Positions 19,223 to 28,500 of a DNA stretch of 64,000 bases are shown here, piece after piece. This DNA is from UKL13-3 sp943369665. Lineage in GTDB: Bacteria > Bacteroidota > Bacteroidia > UKL13-3. A program made the translations under genes and the position numbers. The number at the start of each line of letters is the position of its first letter. Position 1 is the stretch's first letter. The notes beneath the pieces were generated by a model, which was not told where the DNA came from, searched no databases, and saw nothing but the letters and a program-made list of their open reading frames with translations. Location of the stretch: contig CALRNX020000001.1 in the NCBI GenBank assembly GCA_943369665.1, forward strand, positions 496,001-560,000, in the 5' to 3' direction.

Positions 19223-20392
19223 TTAGCTTACATGCAATAATAACCCTTTGAGGTACTCACCTTCGGGGTGAAAGATATTGATCGGGTGATCTTCAGGTTG
19301 CGTTAATTGCTGTACAATGCGCACATTTCGTTTGGCATCGGCAGCAGCACTGAATACAATTTTACGAAATAAATCCCTATCAATATGTTGTGAACATGAA
19401 AACGTAAAGATCAATCCTCCCGGTTTTATTTTCTTAAACGCCACATAATTCAAATTCTTGTACCCACGCGATGCATTTGGAACCGACCGGGCATTTTTAG
19501 CAAACGCTGGAGGATCCAGTACCATGATATCATAATCCACATCTGTACGGTTCAAATAATCAAAACAATCTTCTACAAAACTCTCGTGAGGCGCATTGGA
19601 AAAATTGGCCGCCACATTTTGCTCGCACATATCAATGGCATCTTTCGAACTATCCACCGAATGCACCAAAGTTGCTCCCTGTGCCAGCGCTTGCAAACTG
19701 AATCCTCCCGAATAACTAAACGTGTTTAGTACTTTTTTACCTTTTGCATTTACACCCACCAATCGCCTGTTTTCGCGTTGGTCAATAAAAAATCCTGTTT
19801 TTTGTCCCTTTTCCACATCCACCAAAAAAGTGATCCCGTTTTCCTTACCCGACACCGGCATGGGATGCGCATTGCCGATCCAGCCACTCTCGGTGCTCAC
19901 CTCCTCCAGTCGCTGTGTACTTTGTTTGGTTTTAATGTAAATATATTCGATTCCCACCTTTTTGAGTCCTTCGTAAATTGCTTCACGGATATGTTCTGTG
20001 CCTCTAATCAACAATTGTACCACAGCTACAGTATTGTACACATCAATGATCACTCCCGAGAAAAAATCTCCCTCAGCATGCACCAGACGGTAGATATTTG
20101 TTTCCGAAAAATTTAAAACCTGCTTGCGGTATTCATATGCATCCACAATTTTTTGAATCCAAAACGCTTTATCCAATACAGTTGGTTCGCTGGTAAACTC
20201 AAATACCCTGCACGTAATTTGGCTGTTGGTACTAAAAAAGCCATATCCCAATAATTGATTGTGGTTATCCACTACCCTGATGATCTCTCCATTGGTTGCC
20301 TGTGGCATTTGCTTTACAGCGCCCGAAAAAACCCAGGGATGGCGATTCAACAATGATCTTTCTCTTCCCGACTTAAGTACTAAAGTTTCCAT
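19223..20392 (-). CDS. rlmI: 23S rRNA m5C methyltransferase, RlmI family
   Basis: A 389-residue enzyme of the RlmI (COG1092) type, close to the usual length. It has an N-terminal PUA-like domain (SLLNRHPWVFSGAVKQMP), a middle domain (HAEGDFFSGVIIDVYN), GFFIDQREN, and a Rossmann SAM domain (VLNTFSYSGGFSLQALAQGA; VDSSKDAIDMCEQN). The catalytic motifs are MVLDPPAFAK and TFSCSQHID. In E. coli RlmI methylates C1962 of 23S rRNA with SAM. The start is placed at METLVLKSGRERSL (20392); the open frame extends 91 codons further but overlaps the divergent gene and looks random. Confidence 0.88.
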   Translation of the reverse strand: METLVLKSGRERSLLNRHPWVFSGAVKQMPQATNGEIIRVVDNHNQLLGYGFFSTNSQITCRVFEFTSEPTVLDKAFWIQKIVDAYEYRKQVLNFSETNIYRLVHAEGDFFSGVIIDVYNTVAVVQLLIRGTEHIREAIYEGLKKVGIEYIYIKTKQSTQRLEEVSTESGWIGNAHPMPVSGKENGITFLVDVEKGQKTGFFIDQRENRRLVGVNAKGKKVLNTFSYSGGFSLQALAQGATLVHSVDSSKDAIDMCEQNVAANFSNAPHESFVEDCFDYLNRTDVDYDIMVLDPPAFAKNARSVPNASRGYKNLNYVAFKKIKPGGLIFTFSCSQHIDRDLFRKIVFSAAADAKRNVRIVQQLTQPEDHPINIFHPEGEYLKGLLLHVS

Positions 20393-20444
20393 GATTTCGT
20401 AATAGATGAATATGCATGCAAAAATGTACTTTCGCCAGCTAGAA

Positions 20445-21188
20445 ATGAAATGGATTCGTAAATATATTATATATGCATGTTTGGCAATGGCAATACAACA
20501 AGCGCATGCCCAACAAATAGTGCTCAAAGGATATGTTTTGAGCATCGAAACCAATTCGGTGGTGCCGCTGGCCAATATCTTAAATACAACAACCCAGGAA
20601 CGATTTATCGGAAGCCGGCAGGGCTTGTTTAAAGCAAAAGTGTCACCCAAGGACTCCATTACCATTACGGCTATCGGTTACGAAACATTAATATTAGCTG
20701 TAGTAAACCTCATTCCTGAAAATCCTGAGGATACGATCCAATTATACATGCGTCCTATGGCATATCAGCTTAAGGATGTAACCATCCGATACAGCAATCG
20801 TAAACGAGATTCGATAGCCCAGGCCGCAGCCGAGTTTCTGCGAACAGACCCTTTAATGAACAATTACGACCGTATTTTAAACCGCGACCAGGGAAGCATT
20901 GCAAGTCCGCTTACCGCCATGTGGAACGAATACAGCAAGGCGGGGCAAGACATGAAACATTTTGAAGAATTTATGAGGCATGCCGAAATGCTGAAACAGG
21001 TAAGCACACGTTACAATAAAAAAACAATTAAACGTGCAACAGGACTTCCCGATGAATACCTTGATGATTATATATTGTATTGCAAAATTGATCGGGCCTT
21101 TGTACTCAACTCTTCCGATTATGATTTGATCCTGAGCATGCAGGATTGCGCCAAACGTTTTCGCGCAGAAAAAGGTATAACAGAATAA
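20445..21188 (+). CDS. Secreted protein with carboxypeptidase regulatory-like domain
   Basis: About 247 residues from the ATG at 20445, which begins a signal peptide (MKWIRKYIIYACLAMAIQQA, cut at AHAQ). An in-frame ATG at 20406 would add 13 residues. The first 90 mature residues are a CarboxypepD_reg-like beta sandwich (VLKGYVLSIETNSVVPLANI, DSITITAIGYETL) as seen in many envelope proteins of this phylum. The C-terminal part is helical (AAAEFLRTDPLMNNYDRIL) and unassigned. It is divergent from rlmI, with about 50 bp between the starts. Confidence 0.75.
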   Translation: MKWIRKYIIYACLAMAIQQAHAQQIVLKGYVLSIETNSVVPLANILNTTTQERFIGSRQGLFKAKVSPKDSITITAIGYETLILAVVNLIPENPEDTIQLYMRPMAYQLKDVTIRYSNRKRDSIAQAAAEFLRTDPLMNNYDRILNRDQGSIASPLTAMWNEYSKAGQDMKHFEEFMRHAEMLKQVSTRYNKKTIKRATGLPDEYLDDYILYCKIDRAFVLNSSDYDLILSMQDCAKRFRAEKGITE

Positions 21189-21323
21189 GGTTTCCTTTTT
21201 GTTAAATCCTCTCATTCAGTATCTACTTTTCCCCACAGCTGTTTACAACTTTATTCGCAATTTTCCTGTTGTATTTATAAGATTTGATAATCATAGAATT
21301 TATAACCGATAAGTCTCCGCATC

Positions 21324-22703
21324 ATGGCAAAAAAAGCAACTCCCAAACCCATCTCCCGAAAAAGTATTCCTGCAGCCAAAAAAGTAGAAAAGAAAATTTT
21401 CGTACTCGACACTTCGGTTATTCTTTACGATCATCAGGCCATCAAAAACTTTCAGGAACACGATGTAGCCATCCCGATTACGGTATTGGAAGAACTTGAC
21501 AATTTTAAAAAAGGAAACGATACCATCAACTTTGAAGCCCGCGAGTTTATCCGTTTTTTAGACAAGCTTTCGGGTGAATATACCCTCAGCGATTGGATTC
21601 CGATCAATGGAAGAGGTCGTGGAAAATTTAAGGTGATCATGCACGAACGCGGAAGCGTGGATGCAGAACGTGTGTTTGGCGAACGCAAAGCCGATCACCG
21701 CATTTTAAACGGTGCCATTGCCATGCGTGATGAGAATCCCGATCGGAAGGTTATTATGGTAACCAAGGACGTGAACCTGCGCCTCAAAGCAAAATCACTC
21801 GACCTTACTGCCGAAGATTATGAAACGGGAAAAATTAAAAACGTAAATGATCTTCATACCGGGAACATTGTTCTCGAAAATGTGAAACAAAGTGTGATTG
21901 ATCGTATTTATGCAGAAGGTTTTGTTTCATACGAATTATTGTTTGATCAAAAACCCGCTGCCAATACCTATTACGTTTTAAAGAATAACAAAGCTGCCGT
22001 ATTGTGTTATTTCAATGCCGAAAACGAAAGCCTGGAACGCATTGACAAACGCAATGCATATGGGATCAAACCACGCAATGCCGAGCAAACATTTGCCATG
22101 CACGCAGTACTTAATAAAAATGTTTCGTTGGTTACGATACAAGGTGTGGCCGGAACAGGAAAAACCTTATTGGCGCTTGCTGCAGCCATGGAACAAAAAC
22201 AAGAATACCGCCAAATTTACCTGGCACGACCGATCGTTCCGTTGAGCAATAAAGATATTGGTTTCTTACCGGGCGATATCAAGTCAAAAGTAAATCCATA
22301 CATGGAACCATTATGGGATAACTTAAAACTGATCCAGAACCAATGGAAAGAAACCGATAAGGAATACCAGAAAATAACCGATATGGTGAACCAGGAAAAA
22401 CTCGTTGTATCGCCATTGGCCTATATCCGCGGACGCAGTTTATCCAATATCATCTTTATTATTGATGAAGCACAAAACCTTACTCCGCTCGAAGTTAAAA
22501 CGATCATTACCCGAGCAGGCGAGGGAACCAAAGTCGTATTTACCGGGGATATTTTTCAGATCGATACACCTTACCTCGATTCGCAATCCAACGGGCTTTC
22601 ATACTTAATTGACCGTATCAAGGACAATCCGATGTACGCACATATTACTTTGGAGAAAGGCGAAAGAAGTGAATTGGCAAATCTGGCGAATACATTATTG
22701 TAG
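21324..22703 (+). CDS. PhoH family ATPase with N-terminal PIN domain
   Basis: A 459-residue protein. An N-terminal basic tail is followed by a PIN-type nuclease domain (FVLDTSVILYDH with a metal Asp; VLEELDNFKKG; MVTKDVNLRLKA), then a PhoH P-loop domain (Walker A GVAGTGKT, ARPIVPLSNKDIGFLPGD, Walker B IIFIIDEAQN, VVFTGDIFQID). Such fusions (YlaK/PhoH2-like) are thought to be RNA helicase-nucleases. It is a single-gene unit. Confidence 0.92.
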   Translation: MAKKATPKPISRKSIPAAKKVEKKIFVLDTSVILYDHQAIKNFQEHDVAIPITVLEELDNFKKGNDTINFEAREFIRFLDKLSGEYTLSDWIPINGRGRGKFKVIMHERGSVDAERVFGERKADHRILNGAIAMRDENPDRKVIMVTKDVNLRLKAKSLDLTAEDYETGKIKNVNDLHTGNIVLENVKQSVIDRIYAEGFVSYELLFDQKPAANTYYVLKNNKAAVLCYFNAENESLERIDKRNAYGIKPRNAEQTFAMHAVLNKNVSLVTIQGVAGTGKTLLALAAAMEQKQEYRQIYLARPIVPLSNKDIGFLPGDIKSKVNPYMEPLWDNLKLIQNQWKETDKEYQKITDMVNQEKLVVSPLAYIRGRSLSNIIFIIDEAQNLTPLEVKTIITRAGEGTKVVFTGDIFQIDTPYLDSQSNGLSYLIDRIKDNPMYAHITLEKGERSELANLANTLL

Positions 22704-22731
22704 AAATGCACTTTTAATTCAAGCACATACT

Positions 22732-22986
22732 TCAGTTGTATATAAAAAAACGCCACCTAAGCCATACTTTCAGCCGGAATCGTAGTCTTGCGATTAAGGA
22801 ACCGATCCTTTTTTGTTTTGCTGCTTCGCTGATCAGTTCTTTTTCGAAATGTAAAAGCTCAGCGGCACCCGGATCGGTTTTAAGAATGCAATAATAGATA
22901 TGGTTCACATTGCGTCTCACAACCAACTTAACCGTTGGTGTTATTTTTGAGAAAACAATTTGCCCCTCTTTGTATTTATTTTCCAT
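22732..22986 (-). CDS. Small conserved basic protein, unknown function
   Basis: 84 residues. The first 55 (KYKEGQIVFSKITPTVKLVV, YYCILKTDPGAAELLHFEKE) look like a small SH3-like fold seen in many Bacteroidota. The tail (residues 58-84) is strongly basic and aromatic (RLRFRLKVWLRWRFFIYN), perhaps membrane- or RNA-binding. It converges on the PhoH gene with 28 bp between stops. Confidence 0.65.
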   Translation of the reverse strand: MENKYKEGQIVFSKITPTVKLVVRRNVNHIYYCILKTDPGAAELLHFEKELISEAAKQKRIGSLIARLRFRLKVWLRWRFFIYN

Positions 22987-23056
22987 GATGCAGTGATCAT
23001 AAGCATGTTCTTATTGAGCAATTATTGGTTCATAAGCAGTAAGATATTCCCCATTA

Positions 23057-23158
23057 TCAGCTCATAAATACCATGAAGCTAATGGCTGTAATGACTGCAA
23101 TCACGCAGCCTATCATCGTAAGATTGGCTATCGAGGTTAGTTCGTATTTTTTAATCAT
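23057..23158 (-). CDS. Possible 33-residue single-span membrane protein
   Basis: ATG at 23158, stop at 23057. After a short charged start (MIKKYELTS) the rest is one hydrophobic helix (MIGCVIAVITAISFMVFMS). It lies between the small basic protein and the tRNA genes on the same strand. The amphipathic start plus a full-length hydrophobic span make it a plausible small membrane peptide, but length alone allows chance. Confidence 0.35.
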   Translation of the reverse strand: MIKKYELTSIANLTMIGCVIAVITAISFMVFMS

Positions 23159-23257
23159 ACCCAAAGTATGACAAAGATGAATCCAAAAAACTCACAAATA
23201 TGAAGTACAAAGGTTTGAAGCTGAAAGTCGGGCAAATTTGCCGGCAGCAGTAAACAC

Positions 23258-23285
23258 AAAAACCCTTGAGGCTTCAAGGGTTTTT
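23258..23285 (-). terminator. Terminator after tRNA-Arg(CCG)
   Basis: Perfect 12-bp stem AAAAACCCTTGA / TCAAGGGTTTTT immediately downstream of the tRNA on the minus strand. Confidence 0.85.
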
Positions 23286-23292
23286 AAGGATG

Positions 23293-23364
23293 TGGCCTTG
23301 CCGGGAATCGAACCTGGATCGAGAGCTTCGGAAACTCTAGTACTATCCATTGTACTACAAGGCC
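23293..23364 (-). tRNA. tRNA-Arg (anticodon CCG)
   Basis: Read on the minus strand it folds as a cloverleaf of 72 nt. The acceptor stem is GGCCTTG / CAAGGCC with discriminator A. The anticodon stem AGAGT / GCTCT holds the loop TTCCGAA, giving CCG (codon CGG). The T loop GTTCGATTCC is normal. CCA is not fully encoded. Confidence 0.93.
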
Positions 23365-23384
23365 ATTTGATTGCAAAGATAAAA

Positions 23385-23411
23385 AAAGCCCCCGAAACAT
23401 TCGAGGGCTTT
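23385..23411 (-). terminator. Terminator between the two tRNA genes
   Basis: AAAGCCCCCGAA / TTCGAGGGCTTT with one mismatch, and a T run on the minus strand. It follows tRNA-Arg(TCT), so the two tRNAs may be separate transcripts. Confidence 0.75.
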
Positions 23412-23414
23412 GGG

Positions 23415-23488
23415 TAGTCCCTGAAGGACTCGAACCTTCGACCTACGGTTTAGAAAACCGTTGCTCTATCCAGCTGAGCTAAGAGACC
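23415..23488 (-). tRNA. tRNA-Arg (anticodon TCT)
   Basis: A 74-nt minus-strand cloverleaf. Acceptor GGTCTCT / AGGGACT with two G-T pairs, D loop AGCTCAGCTGGATAGAGC, anticodon stem ACGGT / ACCGT around TTTCTAA, giving TCT (codon AGA). The T loop is GGTTCGAGTCC. Discriminator A; CCA not encoded. Confidence 0.93.
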
Positions 23489-23638
23489 AAGTTAAAAACT
23501 ACCGTTTTACAGGGCTGCAAATAAAATTAATTTTTTGTTGCGAGGCAAACTTTATTATCAAACAAATTGCAACGGGCGACATAAATGCTTTTAAGTTAGG
23601 GGAGAAAAAACTATTTTTACCCTCTTCTAATACACTTA

Positions 23639-25555
23639 ATGATACCTCGTAGTAAAATTGATGAGATCGTAGATTCCGCGCACATCGAAGATGTGATTGG
23701 CGAATATATCTCGCTCAAAAAACGAGGATCCAGTTTGCAGGGATTATGTCCTTTTCACAACGAAAAAACACCTTCATTTAATGTTTCCCCCGCCAAAGGT
23801 ATTTACAAGTGCTTTGGTTGCGGAAAAGCAGGGAATGTGGTGAACTTTGTGATGGAATATGAACACCTGGATTATATCCATGCACTGAAGTTCTTAGCAG
23901 AAAAGTACCGGATCGACTGGCCTGAACGCGAGATCAGCGGAGAAGAGCTTGCTGCCGAAAAACAACGCTCCAGCGATAAAGAGTCGCTGCAGATCGTGAA
24001 TAATTTTGCAGAAAACTACTTTGCCGATATCCTGCAAAACGATGAAGAAGGCCAAACAATTGGTCTCTCCTATTTTGAAGAACGTGGATTCAGGCCCGAA
24101 ACCATCGCAAAATTTAAGCTCGGGTACAGCAAAGATTCATGGGATGCATTTGCTACAGCCGCTTCCAAAGAAGGATTCAACCTGGATATTGTCAAAAAAA
24201 GTGGCCTTGTAAAAGAAAGCGATCAGGGAAAAATATACGATGCTTACCGCGGACGGGTGATGTTCACCATTCATTCCCTGAGTGGAAAACCCATTGCTTT
24301 TGCCGGGCGTTTTTTAAAAAAAGACCCGAAAAGTCCAAAATATGTAAACTCCCCGGAAACCGAACTTTACCACAAAAGCAACGAACTATACGGATTGTTT
24401 TTTGCACGAAACGCAATTAGCAAAGCGGGATTTGTGTACCTGGTAGAAGGTTATACAGATGTTATCAGCATGCACCAGGCCGGTGTTGAGAATGTAGTAG
24501 CATCGAGTGGTACTTCCCTCACTGAAAACCAGATCAAACTGATCAAACGGTTTACAAGTGATGTATGCGTGCTGTATGATGGAGATGCTGCCGGGATCAA
24601 AGCTTCATTGCGCGGAATCGATATGTTGCTGGAAGGTGGACTTAATGTTAAAACCGTTTTGTTCCCTGATGGAGAAGACCCGGATAGTTATTGTAAAAAG
24701 GAAGGCCCCGAAAAATTTGGTGAATTTTTAAACGCCAATCAAAAAGATTTTATCCTGTTTAAAACGTCACTCCTTGCCTCCGATGCTGGAAATGACCCTG
24801 TGAAAAAAGCCCAGCTCATTCGCGAAATTGTAGAAAGTATTTCCAAAATACCGGATGCATTTAAGCGCATGGGATTCATCAAAGAAACCAGCCGTATTTT
24901 GGCTGTTGATGAACAACTACTGGTAACCGAATCCAACCGTTTGTTGCGCAGCAAAACGATCAGTGATGCCAAGGCAGATATTGATGCAATACCCGAAACC
25001 ACGACCTACGAAGACGAATTGCGCGCTTTGGTGGATGTGCAACACCATGACCACCAGGAAAAAGACATTGTGCGGGTATTGATGAGCTATGCCAACAATC
25101 CTTGTCCCGATTTTAAACATATTGCGCATTATATCTTGCACCATATTGCCGAAGACGAAATTGAAATCGAAAACGCAACCGTACTCGAGATCATTCAATA
25201 CTTTAACCAGCAATTGGAAAACGAGCAGGTTGATACACAAGGATTGGTTTACCACCGGGATCCCAAAGTGAGCAAAATGATTGCCGAAATTTTAACCGCC
25301 AATACCGATATCAGCCCCAACTGGAGCAGTAAATATGATATCATTATTGATGAACCGGGAACCAATTACCAATACGATGTGGATTCGGCATTGGCAAGGT
25401 TGAAACTTAAGAATATTGAAAAATTACTTCGCCACAACCAGGATGCATTTAATGATGCAGAGGCGGATATCGAAAGTTTGATCAGGGTTCACCAGCATTT
25501 ACTCGAAATGAGAGGATTGCTTACCGAAAAATACGGAACCGTAATTTTAAGATAA
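23639..25555 (+). CDS. dnaG: DNA primase DnaG
   Basis: A 638-residue primase that makes RNA primers for replication. The N-terminal zinc finger is intact (CPFHNEKTPSFNVSP then CFGCGKAGN, a Cys-His-Cys-Cys site at about residues 37-62). The catalytic core follows (AFAGRFLKKDPKSPKYVNSP) with the Toprim motifs LVEGYTDVISMHQAG and VLYDGDAAGIKAS. The C-terminal third (helicase-binding) is diverged as usual. It is a monocistronic-looking gene between the tRNAs and the PKD protein. Confidence 0.97.
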   Translation: MIPRSKIDEIVDSAHIEDVIGEYISLKKRGSSLQGLCPFHNEKTPSFNVSPAKGIYKCFGCGKAGNVVNFVMEYEHLDYIHALKFLAEKYRIDWPEREISGEELAAEKQRSSDKESLQIVNNFAENYFADILQNDEEGQTIGLSYFEERGFRPETIAKFKLGYSKDSWDAFATAASKEGFNLDIVKKSGLVKESDQGKIYDAYRGRVMFTIHSLSGKPIAFAGRFLKKDPKSPKYVNSPETELYHKSNELYGLFFARNAISKAGFVYLVEGYTDVISMHQAGVENVVASSGTSLTENQIKLIKRFTSDVCVLYDGDAAGIKASLRGIDMLLEGGLNVKTVLFPDGEDPDSYCKKEGPEKFGEFLNANQKDFILFKTSLLASDAGNDPVKKAQLIREIVESISKIPDAFKRMGFIKETSRILAVDEQLLVTESNRLLRSKTISDAKADIDAIPETTTYEDELRALVDVQHHDHQEKDIVRVLMSYANNPCPDFKHIAHYILHHIAEDEIEIENATVLEIIQYFNQQLENEQVDTQGLVYHRDPKVSKMIAEILTANTDISPNWSSKYDIIIDEPGTNYQYDVDSALARLKLKNIEKLLRHNQDAFNDAEADIESLIRVHQHLLEMRGLLTEKYGTVILR

Positions 25556-25598
25556 AAAATAACAAAAGAATACTTAAATTAGTCTACCTATTTCACCT

Positions 25599-28500
25599 GT
25601 GAAGAACACCTTCTATACACTTACGTTGCTATTTTGGATGTTCCGTTGTACCACTTTATTGGCGCAGCCTGTAGCTAATTTCACTGCTAATAAAACATCG
25701 GGGTGTAGTCCTCTAACCGTTCAATTTACAAGCACATCAACCGGAAGCCCGACCAGTTACCTTTGGAATTTTGGGAACAGCAATACTTCCACTATTCAAA
25801 CCCCATCTGCAACTTACGTATTACCGGGAACCTATACCGTTTCACTGAAGGTAACCAATGCCAGCGGCAGCAATACCAAAACTGTAACCGCTTTTATCAC
25901 CGTATACTCAAATCCTGTTGCCGACTTTACAGCTTCACCGCTTTCCGGCTGCGTTCCGTTATCTGTTGCGTTCACCAATACATCAACACCGGGAAATGGC
26001 GCTATTAACAGTTGGACATGGGACTATGGAAATGGAAATACAGGATCGATTGCCAACCCCAGCACCACGTATTCGCTTCCTGCCTCTTACAGCATTACGT
26101 TAAACATCAGGGATGTGAATGGTTGTGAAAGCACCATTACAAAACCCAATTATATTACGGCATCATCTGCCTTTACAGCCAATTTTTCGGCAACGGGAAC
26201 GGTGAGTTGCGTATCGCCCGCAACGGTTAACTTTACCAGCACCACATCAATATCCGACAACTATACATATCTATGGAAATTTGGTGACAATACAACATCA
26301 ACTCAGGCAAATCCGAGTAAAACATACAATGCTTCTGGTATTTATACGGTGATACTGGAAGTAACCGCTCCCAATGGTTGTAAACAAACTGTAACCAAAA
26401 CTTCCTTTGTAAAAATTGGTGGGGTAAACGCAAACTTCACTTACACCACTTCCAATGATTGTGCACCTACTAATTTGTTTTTAACCAATACCACAACCCC
26501 AACTCCTGCGGGCCATAGCTATCAATGGCGCTTAAACGGAGGTACACTTAATCTCAACCAAAACACGAGCTACAACTTGGTGAATAAAGTAAATACGGTT
26601 TCTCTCCGGGTTATTGATAGTGCAGGCTGTGTGGATTCCATCTCCAAAACCATTACGCTTCAAGACCTGCCCACCGCTGATTTCAGCCCTGATAAAGATT
26701 ATTTTTGTAGCCCACCGGCAACTGTTAATTTTACCAACCTCAGCAGTGGAGGAGCAACAACATATGCATGGAATTTTGGAAACAGCTTGGGAAACAGTGC
26801 AGTTAATCCCACTACCACCTATAATTCTTCAGGTCAATTTCAGGTAAGGTTAATTTCAACAAAACCGACAGGATGCCGAGATACTATTTTTAAAACGATA
26901 ACTGTTGACGGCCCTTCTGTGACAATTACAGATTTGAACAGTAAAAAAGGTTGTGCTCCCTTAAATGCACAGTTCAGGGTTACAGATAACAGGTATCGTC
27001 CTTTTACAACATGGAAATGGGAACTCAACGGTAATGTTTTATCAAACACAAAAGACTTTAATTACACATTTAACTCAGTGGGAGTATACGTACTCAAACT
27101 AACCGGAACAAATGCTTCAGGATGTATTTATGAAAACTATGACACGGTGCGTGTGAGCGACCCACCCCTGTTCGACATCTCTGCTGATAAGTATACTGTT
27201 TGTTACAATCCGGGTATTGTAACCTTCCGATACATTGCACTCAACTCTGTTGTTCCTGATAATATTCGCTGGACCGTTACCAATTCATTATCTACTGTTT
27301 CAGGTACAGGAGATACGCTTATGATACGATTTAACGACACAGGCTATTTTTCGGTAAAAGTAAATGCCAGTAAGGATGGATGTCCTACTATTGTTGAAAA
27401 AACAAATTGGATCAGGATTAATCCGGCCGTTGCAAATTTTGCATCTACAATTGACACCTGCGCAACCGATACCGCATATTTTAAAAATCTTTCAAAAGGA
27501 AAAAACCGTTTATTTTGGAATTTTGATGATGGCGGGGCAACCTCTACTCAGCCGAATACTACGTTCCATGTATACACAAATGCCGGAACATACCGGGTTA
27601 AGTTGGTTGCAACGGATACCGTTACAGGATGTGTTGATTCCATTATCCAACCCGTTATTATTATTCAACCACCTAAGGTAAAATTTACCCCATTGGATAC
27701 AGCATTGTGCATGGGAGGGAGTGTTACGTTTAAAGACCTGTCGAGTTTGGACCCTAGTCGAACCATCAAAAAATGGACTTATAAATTGAGCGACAACAGA
27801 ACCTCAGGCGTACAAAATCCAGTATACAGTTTCCCATCATCAGGTACATACCATATGACCCTGACCATCGAAGATAATTTGAAATGTCAATACAAATACG
27901 TGGATACGAATACGGTTAAAGTATACGCAGGTCGGGCAGGATTTACATTATCGCCCAATATGGGATGTGTGCCACTCTTTGTAAACACGAACGATACTTC
28001 CGTTCTGGAAAATCCAGCCGTTTCCAGAACTTGGCTTTGGGGTGATGGAGACAGTCTTACATCCATCAATAACTTTGGAGGGCATTCTTATAATACAGCT
28101 TCATCCAACCAGAAAAACGGAACCAATATTACCCTTACTGTTACCGATAATAAAGGATGTAAATTTGTTGCTGTTAAAAATGTTAAACCATATAAGCCGG
28201 TTGCAAATTATACCTTCAACACAATCAAGTCATGTGGACTGGACAGTACGGTTTTAAAAGCAACCGTAACTGCACAAAGTGTAAATACTCCGGCCACCTA
28301 TAAATGGTTATTACCGCAAGGAATCAGTATGTCATCATCCACTTCATTCAATGCTTATAACGATACAACCTATCAGGTTCAGCTTGTGCTCCGCGATAGT
28401 TTTGGATGTGTTGATTCGATCACAAAAAGCATTTCGGTGAATGCCCGCAAACCCATTATTGGATTTGACGGATTCCCTAAAAATATTCCCTGCATCACCA

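Noticed and set aside
20393..20665. 91-codon extension of rlmI
   Set aside because: It overlaps the divergent gene at 20445 and lacks any family resemblance.
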